54,487 nt of DNA from an uncultured Oscillospiraceae bacterium (GCA_910588935.1 CAJUSM010000009.1:1-54487); one strand, 5' to 3'; numbered from the stretch's first letter, positions 25,564 through 35,059 are shown. Notes: generated from the sequence alone by a model not told the origin. Program-made: numbers and translations.

Positions 25564-27468
25564 ATGCCTACAATTCGAATTTTGGATAAACAGGTGGCAG
25601 AGCTAATAGCAGCTGGCGAGGTGGTGGAGCGTCCCTCTGCAGTGATTAAAGAATTGGTGGAAAATGCGATAGATGCTGGTGCCAGTGTGGTTACGGTTGA
25701 AATACGCCGGGGAGGTACAACCTACATGCGTGTAACAGACAATGGCTGTGGTATTTCGAAAGAGGATGTACCAATTGCCTTTATGCGCCATGCAACTAGC
25801 AAGGTTTCCACTCAGGACGACCTGACCTCTATTGGAACTTTAGGGTTCCGCGGGGAAGCTTTGGCTTCCATTTCAGCTGTAGCTCATGTGGAGCTGTTGA
25901 CAAGAGCGGATAACCAGCAGGTAGGGGTACGATATCTTTGCGGAGGTGAAGCTGAAGCGGAATTAGAAGACGCTGGTTGCCCCAAGGGAACTACACTGGT
26001 AGTACGAGACTTGTTTTTCAATGTTCCGGCCAGAATGAAATTTTTAAAGAAGGATGTTACCGAGGGAAACTCGGTGGCAGGCGTATTGGATAAGCTAGCA
26101 ATGTCCCATCCAGAAATATCTTTCCGATTGGTACGAGACGGGAAAGAGCAGCTTCATACTCCAGGTGACAATAAATTGCTTTCTGCAATCTATGCAATAC
26201 ATGGCAAGGAGTTTACTTCTCAGCTAATTCCGGTGGAATATCAGCTGGGACATGTAAAGGTAAAAGGCTTTATTACAACTCCGGCAGGAAGTAGGCCAAA
26301 CCGAAGCATGCAGAATTTCTTTATTAATGGAAGATTCATTCGAAGCAGAACCGCTATGGCGGCGTTGGAAGAGGCCTATAAAGGCTCCATTATGGTAGGG
26401 AAGTTTCCTGGATGTATATTACATATGGAAGTAGCATGGGAAGCGGTGGATGTGAATGTTCACCCAGCGAAATTGGAAGTCCGTTTTATTAATGAGAGAC
26501 CAATTTTTGATGCAGTCTATCATGGCGTGCGTTCGGCTTTGGCTGCTGGAGATAAACTAAAAACGATGGAGCTAAAAAGCTCAGCCACCTCGCCTTATGC
26601 GCCAGCTTTGGAAAAGCATGAGCAAGTTTCTATCTCGGTTCAGCGCGAAATTTCACGTCCGCCTATGTTGATGGATAGCGGCAACATGACAAAGGGATAC
26701 AGTGGGCTAGCGACACGTAAACAGGCAGTTTCCGTTCCTGCTCATCCAGACGAAAAGGAGACTTTTCATGTTCGTGAAAGGGTAGCATCTAGGGCCGTGA
26801 GGCCTTTGGAGAATAAGACTAAGTTTGTGGATGATGTCCAGGATGTTATGCAAGAATCATCGTTTACGCCTTCAGAGTCAACGGGACCAGTGCCATTGGA
26901 TTTGCACTCTCATGTTTTGGGCGAGGCATTTGGAACTTACATTTTGCTGGAGTATGGCGACGAAATTATGCTAATTGATAAGCACGCTGCCCATGAGCGG
27001 CTGATTTATGAGCAGCTAAAAGCCAGAGGCAGTAGCTGTGATGCCCAGGCTTTGTTAGAGCCGGCTGCAGTGAGCTTGGACAAAGATGAGTATTCGGCGG
27101 TTCTTTCTCACCAAAAGGAATTGTTACAGTTGGGCTTTGATGTGTCAGACTTTGGTTCGGGCACAGTTTTAGTGCGGTCAGCCCCTCTCTTATTGGATGG
27201 AGGAGATGCGGCGGGAGCTTTAATGGAGATTGCAGGCTATCTGAGCAGCCACAAAAAAGAATTAATTACCGAACATATGGATTGGATATATCATAATGTT
27301 GCCTGCCGGGCCGCAATGAAAGCAGGGGACCATACCAACCAAGAAGAGCTGATATCTTTGGCGGCAGAGTTAGAAAGAAACCCGCAGGTGCGGTATTGTC
27401 CTCATGGAAGACCAGTGTATATTTTGATTAAGCGGAAAGAAATTGAGAAGCAATTTGGGAGAATGTAA
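25564..27468 (+). CDS. mutL: DNA mismatch repair protein MutL (endonuclease type)
   Basis: A 634-residue MutL that links MutS to strand removal. The GHKL ATPase domain is complete: ELVENAIDAGA near residue 30, TDNGCGIS near 58, and TLGFRGEALASI near 95. The C-terminal domain has the nicking-endonuclease motif DKHAAHERLIYE near residue 477 (Lys in place of the usual Gln), ACRAA near 578 and CPHGRP near 618. It is therefore the nicking type found in bacteria lacking MutH. The ATG follows AAAGGCGGTGG. The stop overlaps the miaA start by one base. Confidence 0.96.
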   Translation: MPTIRILDKQVAELIAAGEVVERPSAVIKELVENAIDAGASVVTVEIRRGGTTYMRVTDNGCGISKEDVPIAFMRHATSKVSTQDDLTSIGTLGFRGEALASISAVAHVELLTRADNQQVGVRYLCGGEAEAELEDAGCPKGTTLVVRDLFFNVPARMKFLKKDVTEGNSVAGVLDKLAMSHPEISFRLVRDGKEQLHTPGDNKLLSAIYAIHGKEFTSQLIPVEYQLGHVKVKGFITTPAGSRPNRSMQNFFINGRFIRSRTAMAALEEAYKGSIMVGKFPGCILHMEVAWEAVDVNVHPAKLEVRFINERPIFDAVYHGVRSALAAGDKLKTMELKSSATSPYAPALEKHEQVSISVQREISRPPMLMDSGNMTKGYSGLATRKQAVSVPAHPDEKETFHVRERVASRAVRPLENKTKFVDDVQDVMQESSFTPSESTGPVPLDLHSHVLGEAFGTYILLEYGDEIMLIDKHAAHERLIYEQLKARGSSCDAQALLEPAAVSLDKDEYSAVLSHQKELLQLGFDVSDFGSGTVLVRSAPLLLDGGDAAGALMEIAGYLSSHKKELITEHMDWIYHNVACRAAMKAGDHTNQEELISLAAELERNPQVRYCPHGRPVYILIKRKEIEKQFGRM

Positions 27469-28424
27469 TGACAAAAAAGATACCATTAATTGCCATAACA
27501 GGCCCCACTGCTACTGGAAAAACAGCATTAGGGATCGCTTTGGCCCGAGCCCTAAACGGCGAAATTGTTTCCTGTGACTCCATGCAGGTTTATAAAGGCT
27601 TGGAAATTGGCACTGCCCAGCCAGACGAGAAGGAGCGGTCCTCTATACCTCACCATCTAATTGGTTTTCTGAGTTGGGATCAGTTTTTTTGTGTTTCTGA
27701 TTATGTATCCATAGCCAACAAAATTATCCAAGAGATTTTTCAAAGGGGGCATATGCCATTACTGGTAGGTGGAACCGGATTATATGCTCGTTCTTTGCTA
27801 AAAGGATTTTCATTTAAAGAAAACTGTCGAAGTGATAAACTTCGAGCTGAATTGGTCGAGGAGGCCCAAAAACTGGGCCCTGCTGAAATGCATTGCAGAT
27901 TGGCCCAGTTGGATCCCCAGTCGGCATTGGAGATTCACCCGCATAATGTAAAGCGAGTATTGCGAGCTTTGGAATACTGTATGTTATCGGGAGAGCCTTT
28001 TTCTCGGCAGGCGGCTAGGTCTCAACAGGCGGAGTCTCCCTATTGCTATACCATGTTCTGCCTGACATATCGTGATAGGCAAGGCTTATATCACCGAATT
28101 AATGCGCGGGTAGACAAAATGATGAAAGATGGGCTGTTAGAAGAAGCTAGACGGTTTTACGACTTCTGCATTTCTACTAATACCACACCTACTGCGGCAC
28201 AGTCTATTGGATACAAGGAACTGTTTCCGTATTTCCGAGGAGAGATAACCTTGTCTAGGGCAATCGAAAATATCAAGCAAGAGAGCAGGAGATATGCCAA
28301 GCGGCAGATTACCTGGTTTAATCGTGAGGAAACGGCTACATTTCTCTTTATTGATGAATTGGGGGGCGTGGACCAGACATTAAAAGTGTGCCTGGAGAAA
28401 CTGAAACAAGCACAATTTGTATGA
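27468..28424 (+). CDS. miaA: tRNA dimethylallyltransferase MiaA
   Basis: A 318-residue enzyme that transfers the isopentenyl group to A37 of tRNAs, the substrate later modified by MiaB. The P-loop is GPTATGKTAL near residue 11. DSMQVYKGLEIGTAQP near residue 37, LVGGTGLYARSLLKGF near 97 and the C-terminal KRQITWFNR signature follow. The mutL-miaA overlap (TAATG) is a common bacterial arrangement; hfq, often next in line, is absent here. Confidence 0.95.
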   Translation: MTKKIPLIAITGPTATGKTALGIALARALNGEIVSCDSMQVYKGLEIGTAQPDEKERSSIPHHLIGFLSWDQFFCVSDYVSIANKIIQEIFQRGHMPLLVGGTGLYARSLLKGFSFKENCRSDKLRAELVEEAQKLGPAEMHCRLAQLDPQSALEIHPHNVKRVLRALEYCMLSGEPFSRQAARSQQAESPYCYTMFCLTYRDRQGLYHRINARVDKMMKDGLLEEARRFYDFCISTNTTPTAAQSIGYKELFPYFRGEITLSRAIENIKQESRRYAKRQITWFNREETATFLFIDELGGVDQTLKVCLEKLKQAQFV

Positions 28425-28441
28425 ATAAGGAAAGTGATGGA

Positions 28442-29764
28442 ATGAACACAAAAAAAATTAGGGCAATGGCAGCCGTTAGTCTGGCTTTCTTAATTATTGT
28501 GTATGTGTGCTTTTACTTAGTTAATAAACAGGCGGTTTCGTTTCGTAACAAAGGGATTACCACCGAAACTGCGCTGTACGGAGAAATATCTGATTCGATC
28601 CAGACCCAGGGCTTTGCTGTGCGAGAAGAGACTATTATCGATCAGACTTATAGCGGGGTCCTAAATTATCGAGTTGCTAATGGATCAAAAGTCTCCCAAG
28701 GCGGTCTAATCGCAGATATATTCCTGCAGGAAAGTGATGCGGCCGCTCAAAATCGCATTGATCGTATTGACCGAGAAATTCAAAGCCTTGAAGGCCTTGC
28801 ACAGCCGATTGACTACTATGCCTCTACATCTGCCGCCATGGGGGAACAGATTTTTGACAGTTTATGCGGCATCCTTACCAACATACAAAGAAGCAACTTT
28901 TCAGGAGCAGCAGAGCTAAAGGAAAATCTTCTTCTGCTCCTAAGTCGCAAGCAGGTTATGGCTGGAGAGGAGAGTAGCCAGGATTACGCACAGCGAGTCA
29001 CAGAACTGCAGGCAGAAAAAAACCAGCTTAGCGCTGGGGCAGGCCAGGCGGTAGACACAATCGAAGCACCGCAGGCAGGGTATTTCATCAGCTCAACCGA
29101 TGGGTTTGAAAGTGTGGTAGATGTGAATGACGTGAAATCTATTATGCCCGATGAACTTGAAAATTTGCTGGCTATGGAACAAGGGGGAGGGGCTCAGTCT
29201 TCTGTTGGAAAAATTTGCTCAGATTTTAAGTGGTATTTGGTGTGCATATTTGATGATGTCAGTATGATAAAGTTTGAAGGTGTTGAAGAGGTCAGTTTGG
29301 ATATTCCGTTTGCCAGTACAGAAACTATACCAGCCAAAGTTATAGCAAAAAACAGAGATCCAAAAACAGAAAAGACGGCGGTTGTATTAGAGTGCTCTTA
29401 CATGGATGCGGATATTGCTACTATCCGAAACGAGACGGTGCAGGTCAATGTAAAAAACTATAAAGGCGTATTGGTCAATGAAAAGGCATTGCGCTTTTGC
29501 AACGTAGAGTATAATGAAACTGACGAAAATGGCAACCAAGTTACAAAGGTTCGGGAAAATGTCAAAGGGGTATATGTTGTATATGGCGGCCAGTTGGAAT
29601 TTGTACAGGTAATAACTGTAAAGGATGTAAATGGTTATGCAGTCTGCAAAACAGAGCTCAGCGATTCGGAGTTAGAAAGCATGGTCACCCGGCGTACTGT
29701 CCAGTTGTACGATGAGATAGTAGTAGGAGGAGTGGATCTTTATGATGGAAAAATCGTTAAATGA
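28442..29764 (+). CDS. HlyD-like single-pass membrane protein of the ylm/divIVA cluster
   Basis: A 440-residue protein with one N-terminal membrane anchor (AAVSLAFLIIVYVCFYLV, residues about 8-26) and a large outer domain. The outer part has a biotinyl-lipoyl-like segment (SGVLNYRVANGSKVSQGGLIADI) split by a coiled region with a second half (IEAPQAGYFIS), the organisation of HlyD/RND adaptors. No ABC or RND transporter gene is adjacent. The ATG at 28442 follows GGAAAGTGATGG; a GTG-type start further up would overlap miaA. Its 3' end overlaps yggS by 23 bases. A role at the septum or envelope is inferred only from its position ahead of sepF and divIVA. Confidence 0.7.
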   Translation: MNTKKIRAMAAVSLAFLIIVYVCFYLVNKQAVSFRNKGITTETALYGEISDSIQTQGFAVREETIIDQTYSGVLNYRVANGSKVSQGGLIADIFLQESDAAAQNRIDRIDREIQSLEGLAQPIDYYASTSAAMGEQIFDSLCGILTNIQRSNFSGAAELKENLLLLLSRKQVMAGEESSQDYAQRVTELQAEKNQLSAGAGQAVDTIEAPQAGYFISSTDGFESVVDVNDVKSIMPDELENLLAMEQGGGAQSSVGKICSDFKWYLVCIFDDVSMIKFEGVEEVSLDIPFASTETIPAKVIAKNRDPKTEKTAVVLECSYMDADIATIRNETVQVNVKNYKGVLVNEKALRFCNVEYNETDENGNQVTKVRENVKGVYVVYGGQLEFVQVITVKDVNGYAVCKTELSDSELESMVTRRTVQLYDEIVVGGVDLYDGKIVK

Positions 29765-30467
29765 ACGCTATGCAATGTTCGATGAAAATTATAAAGTAAT
29801 TGTTGAGAAAATTGCTTATGCCGCATTGCGCTCTGGTCGGGAGCCGAAAGAGATTACTTTGCTGGCTGCTACTAAGACAGTTCCTGTTCCGCTGATCAAC
29901 CATGCTATTAGCCGTGGGCTCACATGTCTTGGGGAAAACAAAGTGCAGGAGTTCCTAAATAAATATGATCAACTGGACCGGGATCATTGCGATTTACAAT
30001 TTATTGGGCGTTTACAGACTAATAAAGTGAAATATTTAGTGGATAAAGTTAGTTGCATCCAGTCGGTAGGCAGTGTAAAACTGGCAGCGGAGATTTCGCG
30101 GCAATGCGAAAAGAATAGCAGAAACATGGATGTGCTTGTTGAAGTGAATATTGGCAGGGAACTGAGCAAAGGAGGTGTTGACCCAGATGGACTGCTAGAA
30201 TTTATCGATGAGATTCGTCAGCTGCCCGGTTTGCGTGTGAAAGGGCTGATGGCAATCCCCCCCATATGTAGTGATAGCAAAGAACTTTTACGCTATTTTT
30301 CCGGTATGGAGCAATATTATGTTGACATCGCGGGAAAAACCATGGATAATGTAAGTATGGCATGTTTGTCTATGGGGATGTCTTCCGATTTTTCCGAGGC
30401 AATTCAGTGCGGTGCAACAATGGTGCGTATAGGCTCTTCTTTGTTTGGGGAAAGGGTATATCAATAA
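29742..30467 (+). CDS. yggS: PLP homeostasis protein YggS/YlmE (PLPBP)
   Basis: A 241-residue pyridoxal-phosphate-binding protein that buffers free PLP and affects amino-acid and keto-acid balance. The fold is that of the N-terminal barrel of alanine racemase. The PLP lysine lies in LLAATKTVP (about residue 45). GENKVQEF, FIGRLQTNKVK and LSMGMSSDFSEAI follow, the last supplying phosphate contacts. The ATG follows AGGAGG. It heads the conserved ylmE-sepF-ylmH-divIVA order of Firmicutes. Confidence 0.94.
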   Translation: MMEKSLNERYAMFDENYKVIVEKIAYAALRSGREPKEITLLAATKTVPVPLINHAISRGLTCLGENKVQEFLNKYDQLDRDHCDLQFIGRLQTNKVKYLVDKVSCIQSVGSVKLAAEISRQCEKNSRNMDVLVEVNIGRELSKGGVDPDGLLEFIDEIRQLPGLRVKGLMAIPPICSDSKELLRYFSGMEQYYVDIAGKTMDNVSMACLSMGMSSDFSEAIQCGATMVRIGSSLFGERVYQ

Positions 30468-30485
30468 GGGGGTTTGTATCAGATT

Positions 30486-31022
30486 ATGGCAGGGCTGATG
30501 GATAAGTTTTCAAAAATGTGGAATCCGCCAGATGACGAGTACGAGTACGAGGATTATCCTGAAGAGGCAGAACCAGAAGAAAAAACCGTGCGTACGGTTA
30601 CGCCCCATGACGAACAGCGGCGAGGGAGTATCTCATCCTTTTCGTCCTTTTCGTCTACTTATTCACCTTCTTCCTATACTCCGAAAGAACGCAATTATGT
30701 TGCAGCAGAGGAGCGAGGGAAAGTTGTTAATATTAACGCAAAAACTCAGCTCCAGGTAGTAGTAAGCAAACCCTCTGCCTTTGGCGATGAAGTTCTCTCT
30801 ATTGCGGACGAGCTTCTTCGTCGGCACACAGTAGTATTGAATTTGGAAAAAACAGACAAGGATGTGTCACGACGAATTGTTGACTTTCTTGGCGGGGTAG
30901 CCTATGCAAATAACGGAAAGATTAAGCGCATTGCTACAGCCACCTTTATTATAACGCCTTATAACGTAGATCTTACCGGCGATGTATTGGACGAGCTGGA
31001 AAGCAGCGGTTTGTATTTTTAA
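30486..31022 (+). CDS. sepF: Cell division protein SepF
   Basis: A 178-residue SepF, which binds FtsZ filaments and the membrane during septum formation. The N-terminus (AGLMDKFSKMW) is the amphipathic membrane anchor. An acidic and then Ser-rich linker (about residues 18-65) leads to the SepF core with VVVSKPSAFGDEVLSIADELL and RIVDFLGGVAYA, ending in the usual FIITPYNVDL. The ATG at 30486 lies 12 bases after AAGGGGG; a second ATG four codons later is possible. ylmG, often downstream in bacilli, is missing. Confidence 0.93.
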   Translation: MAGLMDKFSKMWNPPDDEYEYEDYPEEAEPEEKTVRTVTPHDEQRRGSISSFSSFSSTYSPSSYTPKERNYVAAEERGKVVNINAKTQLQVVVSKPSAFGDEVLSIADELLRRHTVVLNLEKTDKDVSRRIVDFLGGVAYANNGKIKRIATATFIITPYNVDLTGDVLDELESSGLYF

Positions 31023-31024
31023 GT

Positions 31025-31765
31025 ATGGATAGTAAAAACAAGCTACTTTTTGCTAAATTGCGGGATTGTATGAACATAGCGAAGCGCAGGCCCCATTTTC
31101 TTGGATTTTTAGACGAAAATGAAGCTGCCTTTTGCCAAGAAATATTAAAGCGGGAACCAGCGAGCTGCCTCTTTTGGGGTGGCTACAATGGTGCGGAGCG
31201 GGTTATTGCCGGCTTTTTTCCTGATTATCTGGAACCTTCGGTTGAGGCATTTCCCCTAAAAGGGCTCACTTTTACCTTTCGAAGGGAAGATAAGCTAGGA
31301 CATAGAGATTTTTTGGGGTCCTTTATGGGACTTGGAATTAAGAGAGATGTGATAGGGGATATTTTGATTGAAGAGGGAAGATGCGTAGTTTTTGTTCGAG
31401 AAGAGATGGAGAAATACTTACTAAATAACGTAAATAAGATAGGGCGTGTTGGTGTAAAAGCGACTTTGGGCTTGCAGAAACCGTTTCCGGCGATTCGGAA
31501 ATATTTCGCGATGGGGGGCGTAATTGCTTCTGATCGGTTAGACTGCCTTATTGCATTACTATGCCATACCAGCCGGGAGAGGGCTTCAAGGTTAATTACA
31601 TCAGGGGTAGTGGCGTTGAACCACCAAGAGGTTTTAGAGCTTTCTGCTAGGGTAAATGAGGGAGATATTGTTTCTGTGCGGGGACACGGAAAGTTTATTA
31701 TAGATTCGTTGGGTCCATTGACAAGCAAAGGACGCCTAACGGTGAAATGTAGGAAATATCAATAG
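31025..31765 (+). CDS. ylmH: YlmH-type S4-domain RNA-binding protein
   Basis: A 246-residue YlmH homologue. The N-terminal part has the YlmH fold (FLGFLDENEAAFCQEIL; FRREDKLGHRDFLGSFMGLGIKRDVIGDI). The C-terminal S4 domain (about residues 172-235) contains RLDCLIALLCHTSRERASRLI and VNEGDIVSVRGHGKF. S4 proteins of this group bind rRNA or stalled ribosomes, and the gene is regularly found with sepF and divIVA. It starts two bases after the sepF stop; no strong SD of its own is seen, so translation is probably coupled. Confidence 0.9.
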   Translation: MDSKNKLLFAKLRDCMNIAKRRPHFLGFLDENEAAFCQEILKREPASCLFWGGYNGAERVIAGFFPDYLEPSVEAFPLKGLTFTFRREDKLGHRDFLGSFMGLGIKRDVIGDILIEEGRCVVFVREEMEKYLLNNVNKIGRVGVKATLGLQKPFPAIRKYFAMGGVIASDRLDCLIALLCHTSRERASRLITSGVVALNHQEVLELSARVNEGDIVSVRGHGKFIIDSLGPLTSKGRLTVKCRKYQ

Positions 31766-31780
31766 GGGAGGTACTTCCAA

Positions 31781-32989
31781 GTGCTGACGGTTAAGGAAAT
31801 CAATGAAATTAGTTTTGGCAAGGCCAGGTTTTCCGGATATAAGCCAGAGGACGTAGACAGCTTTATCGATAAGGTCGCTGCATCTTTTCAGGAATTGTTA
31901 GGCGAAAGGGACTCGGCGATTAAGCAAGCAGAAGGCTTGGCAGCCCAAAATGCAGAATTGGCCGCTAAAAATGCGGATTCACAAAAAAAATTGTCTATTT
32001 TAGCCCAGAAAGTGGAGAAGTACCGGCAAGAAGAGGAAGGAATCAAAGATGCCATTATCAGCAGCCAGAGAATGTCCCGGGAACTGATGCGGGAAGCGCA
32101 AGAACAATCTGAAAGAATCTTGCAGGATTCTAAGCTCAAAGCCGATAATCGTCTTAGAGAGGCCGATGAGGAGGCCCGGCGTATTACCGCTAATGCAGAA
32201 GAGGACGCTGCAAAAGCCGCCAGGGAATACGTCCGGCAGGTCGATATGAAAAAGAATGAGTTAGAGGATGTAAAACGCCAGGTAAACGCATTCCGTACAT
32301 CTTTATTAGAAATGTATAAAAAGCACTTGGAATGCATAGACCATATACCAGTCTTTCGCCAGAAAGAAGGCTACCCGGAGCCAGCAGCAATTTTCAAAAG
32401 CGGAAACCAAGAGAAAGCTAGCCAGCCAGAAGTTGCTATGCATAATCATTCAGCCCCAGATTCAGAACCGCCAGCAAGAGTTCAACATACTGAATCTGAA
32501 CTCGAACAGATTTCTAGGGGGAGGCGCGCAGAGCCTGACGCGCAAACGGAAAAGATACAGCCAGAGTTGCCTACATTTGAGATCGAGACAGTTCGAGAAA
32601 CAGCGCCATCTATGAAGGCTGAGGAGGAAAAATTGTCAGTTGAGCGGGAGGTTCAACAAAATCAGGAAATTTTAACGCAGCCACAGCGAACTCTGTCTTC
32701 TGAGATATTAACACAACCCCAGCATACACCAACACAACCCCAGCCTATTAGACGGCAGAGACAAAACTTAACTCCCACACTAAATGACCGGGTAAATTAT
32801 GTTCAGGAACAGCTTCCATCATCTCAGTTACCTTCCGATTATATGGATGATGATCTATCTGCTGTGGGAATTGACCTTAATGCCTACAATAATATCCCAG
32901 AATCTCTACGTAAGGAAAAAAGTGAAAACTATCGAAACTTAGAATTTGGGGAAGGCGTAGACGTTACCGGTCGAAAACATAAGAGATAA
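31781..32989 (+). CDS. divIVA: DivIVA-family polar/septal scaffold protein
   Basis: A 402-residue DivIVA, long for the family because of its tail. The N-terminal membrane-binding module is canonical (ISFGKARFSGYKPEDVDSFI). Coiled coil covers about residues 30-185, with AQKVEKYRQEEEGIKDAI and several Arg/Glu/Ala-rich heptads. From about residue 200 onward it is a low-complexity Gln/Pro/Glu tail with repeated ILTQPQ/TQPQ units near residues 293-325. DivIVA marks negatively curved membrane at poles and septa. The start is GTG with GGGGAGG upstream. Confidence 0.9.
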   Translation: MLTVKEINEISFGKARFSGYKPEDVDSFIDKVAASFQELLGERDSAIKQAEGLAAQNAELAAKNADSQKKLSILAQKVEKYRQEEEGIKDAIISSQRMSRELMREAQEQSERILQDSKLKADNRLREADEEARRITANAEEDAAKAAREYVRQVDMKKNELEDVKRQVNAFRTSLLEMYKKHLECIDHIPVFRQKEGYPEPAAIFKSGNQEKASQPEVAMHNHSAPDSEPPARVQHTESELEQISRGRRAEPDAQTEKIQPELPTFEIETVRETAPSMKAEEEKLSVEREVQQNQEILTQPQRTLSSEILTQPQHTPTQPQPIRRQRQNLTPTLNDRVNYVQEQLPSSQLPSDYMDDDLSAVGIDLNAYNNIPESLRKEKSENYRNLEFGEGVDVTGRKHKR

Positions 32990-33022
32990 ACACAAACTAT
33001 CACGGTTGGGAGGAGTCGCCGT

Positions 33023-33517
33023 TTGAAGGGGAATTGTACTGAAAAAAAGATTATAGCATTAGTGGCAGCTGTGGTTCTAATTGTCATTGATCAGTTCACA
33101 AAGCTGATTATGGTGAACTCACTGAAAGTAATGGGAGAAACCAAAGCGCCCGTGATTCCTGGGTTACTTGAGTGGAGCTATTTAGAAAATCCTGCAGCTG
33201 CTTTTGGACTTTTTGGTCAAGTGATATGGCTTGTAGTAGCCCTTACTTTGGTAGTTTCAGCAGGTATCATTGTTGCGCTCTTTCTCTATAAGAATCATAG
33301 TGTTTTTAGTTATATAGCTTCTGCTCTGCTTTTGGCGGGTGGATTGGGCAACTTATTAGACAGAATTTTTCGGGGTTATGTAGTAGACTTTATTCATGTT
33401 ATGTTTTTTGATTACGTTTTTAATGTGGCAGATTGTTGTGTAACTATTGGCGCTTGTTGTTTAGTTGCACACTATATTTTGTGTATGAAGCGAGAGCGAG
33501 CTACAAAGGTGGAGTAG
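33023..33517 (+). CDS. lspA: Lipoprotein signal peptidase (signal peptidase II)
   Basis: A 164-residue membrane aspartyl protease that cuts the signal peptide from diacylglyceryl-modified prolipoproteins. Four membrane segments are visible. The catalytic aspartates lie in GNLLDRIFRGYVVDF (about residues 113-127) and FNVADC (about 137-142), with the conserved VIDQFTK at the first helix. It uses a TTG start preceded by GGGAGGAG. It precedes rluD, as in many Firmicutes; ileS, which often separates divIVA and lspA, is absent. Confidence 0.94.
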   Translation: MKGNCTEKKIIALVAAVVLIVIDQFTKLIMVNSLKVMGETKAPVIPGLLEWSYLENPAAAFGLFGQVIWLVVALTLVVSAGIIVALFLYKNHSVFSYIASALLLAGGLGNLLDRIFRGYVVDFIHVMFFDYVFNVADCCVTIGACCLVAHYILCMKRERATKVE

Positions 33518-33562
33518 CTGCTTTCACTATATTTTTATAGCCTGAAGGGGAAGTGGATTGCT

Positions 33563-34498
33563 GTGCCACAGGAAATAGTTTTGTTTGTAGAGGGTTCAGG
33601 CCAGCGATTAGATAAATTTTTAGCCAGTAAGTTGAAGGATATGAGCCGGTCCGCATTGCAAAAACTTATTGCTAAAGGGATGGTTGCAGTTGACGGCAAA
33701 ATATTGACAAAGAGTACCCAACTTTCTGCTGGAATGACAGTGAGCGTTGCGGTTCCAGAACCACAGGTTTTAAATGTGCTCCCAGAGGATATCCCCTTAA
33801 ATATTGTTTATGAGGACAATGATCTGCTGGTGATAAACAAACCTAAGGGGATGGTGGTGCATCCAGCACCAGGTAATTACTCTGGCACTTTGGTAAATGC
33901 ACTGCTTGCACACTGTCACGAAAGTCTTTCTGGGATCAACGGAGTTTTACGCCCTGGTATTGTTCACCGCATTGATAAAGACACCAGTGGGCTGCTGCTG
34001 GTAGCAAAAAATGATTTTGCCCACCATAGTTTGGCCGAACAAATACAGGCGCACAGTCTAACTCGAGAGTATCGCGCTATTGTGTACGGAAGTGTTCGAG
34101 ACGATACAGGAGTTGTGTGTGCACCTATTGGCCGCCACCCAGTGGAGCGAAAAAGAATGGCAGTGCTAAACTCTTCTGGGGCGAGGGAGGCAATAACACA
34201 TTATTTTGTAGAAGAAAGGCTGCCTGGCTTTACCTATCTCCGGCTCCGCCTTAAAACTGGGCGAACCCATCAGATTCGAGTCCATATGTTGTACTTAGGC
34301 CACCCTGTTGCTGGAGATCCGGTATATGGGCCTAAAAAAATTATTACACAGTTGCAGGGCCAATGCCTCCATGCGGGGCAAATTGGATTTATCCATCCTC
34401 GCTCAGGGGAATACATGGAGTTTTCTGCTCCGCTTCCGGCTTGCTTTGCAGAGTTTTTAAACAAGCTTCAGAAAAAGGGAGGTGTTTTGCATGATTGA
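33563..34498 (+). CDS. rluD: 23S rRNA pseudouridine synthase, RluD family
   Basis: A 311-residue RluA-family pseudouridine synthase (YlyB type). An N-terminal S4 domain (QRLDKFLASKLKDMSRSALQKLI) is followed by the catalytic domain with LLVINKPKGMVVHPAPGN and the active-site Asp in HRIDKDTSGLLLVAKN, near residue 138. RLKTGRTHQIRVHM completes the signature. The gene starts at GTG. Its last eight bases overlap the next gene, whose SD (GGGAGG) lies inside rluD. The exact rRNA target position is not readable from sequence. Confidence 0.93.
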   Translation: MPQEIVLFVEGSGQRLDKFLASKLKDMSRSALQKLIAKGMVAVDGKILTKSTQLSAGMTVSVAVPEPQVLNVLPEDIPLNIVYEDNDLLVINKPKGMVVHPAPGNYSGTLVNALLAHCHESLSGINGVLRPGIVHRIDKDTSGLLLVAKNDFAHHSLAEQIQAHSLTREYRAIVYGSVRDDTGVVCAPIGRHPVERKRMAVLNSSGAREAITHYFVEERLPGFTYLRLRLKTGRTHQIRVHMLYLGHPVAGDPVYGPKKIITQLQGQCLHAGQIGFIHPRSGEYMEFSAPLPACFAEFLNKLQKKGGVLHD

Positions 34499-34901
34499 GA
34501 TATTGCCTATGGCTGATCGTGAAAAGGAATCAGCCATACTTGACCAGACGCAACGGGTTGCAGGAGAAGCTAGAGTGTTAGCTATGCAAGAAAGGGAGAC
34601 TGTTTTAGGTTGGGTCGCTTTAGAATTGGAGCATGAAATTCTACGAATTCTGAAGTTCTATGCTGATGGCTATGATTTTTCTCGAAAGCCCCAGGGCGAA
34701 GAAATTTTTATTTTAGACACCCTTATGCGATCAGCTGCCTCCTATGGAGAAACATTTGGCGCTAGAAAGATTGAAACAGTATTTCCGGATTTTTTCGGCT
34801 TTTTACAAGCACGCGGATTTGACTCTGACGAACTCCATGCCTTTACTCCCATGAGTACAATCGTTAAATATCATCATTTGGGCGAAAACAGCAGAAAATG
34901 A
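34491..34901 (+). CDS. GNAT-like protein, 136 aa
   Basis: A 136-residue protein resembling a reduced GNAT acetyltransferase. A strand-helix pattern ILRILKFYADG..EEIFILDTLMRSAASYGETFGARKIE is followed by a typical terminal motif DFFGFLQARGF. The usual acetyl-CoA loop (Q/RxxGxG/A) is not evident, so activity is uncertain. The ATG at 34491 is chosen for its GGGAGG site and overlaps rluD. The TGA stop overlaps the ATG of a 47-codon frame downstream. Confidence 0.6.
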   Translation: MIEILPMADREKESAILDQTQRVAGEARVLAMQERETVLGWVALELEHEILRILKFYADGYDFSRKPQGEEIFILDTLMRSAASYGETFGARKIETVFPDFFGFLQARGFDSDELHAFTPMSTIVKYHHLGENSRK

Positions 34902-35041
34902 CGACCGGCTCTGTTGGGGAGATACGAAGAAAGGTGAAGCTCAGTTGCCCCTTGGCTATTGGCGGATTTCTGCTGGCCATTTTAGTAAGCAAACTTTGCT
35001 ACGGAAAAACAAGATTTCAAAGTTTAAAGAACGGAAGGTAG
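34898..35041 (+). CDS. Possible small membrane protein, 47 aa
   Basis: A 47-codon frame starts at an ATGA overlap with the preceding gene and contains one hydrophobic segment (LAIGGFLLAILVSKLCY). The end is basic. Coupled translation is plausible, but there is no recognisable family, and the decayed NUDIX gene starts right after it, so it may be part of the same degenerate stretch. Confidence 0.3.
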   Translation: MTTGSVGEIRRKVKLSCPLAIGGFLLAILVSKLCYGKTRFQSLKNGR

Positions 35042-35059
35042 CATATAGCACAATTTTTA

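Noticed and set aside
32650..32760. Short repeats in the divIVA tail that could suggest a tandem repeat locus
   Set aside because: They encode a Gln/Pro low-complexity tail with TQPQ units in frame; ordinary for DivIVA tails and not a separate element.
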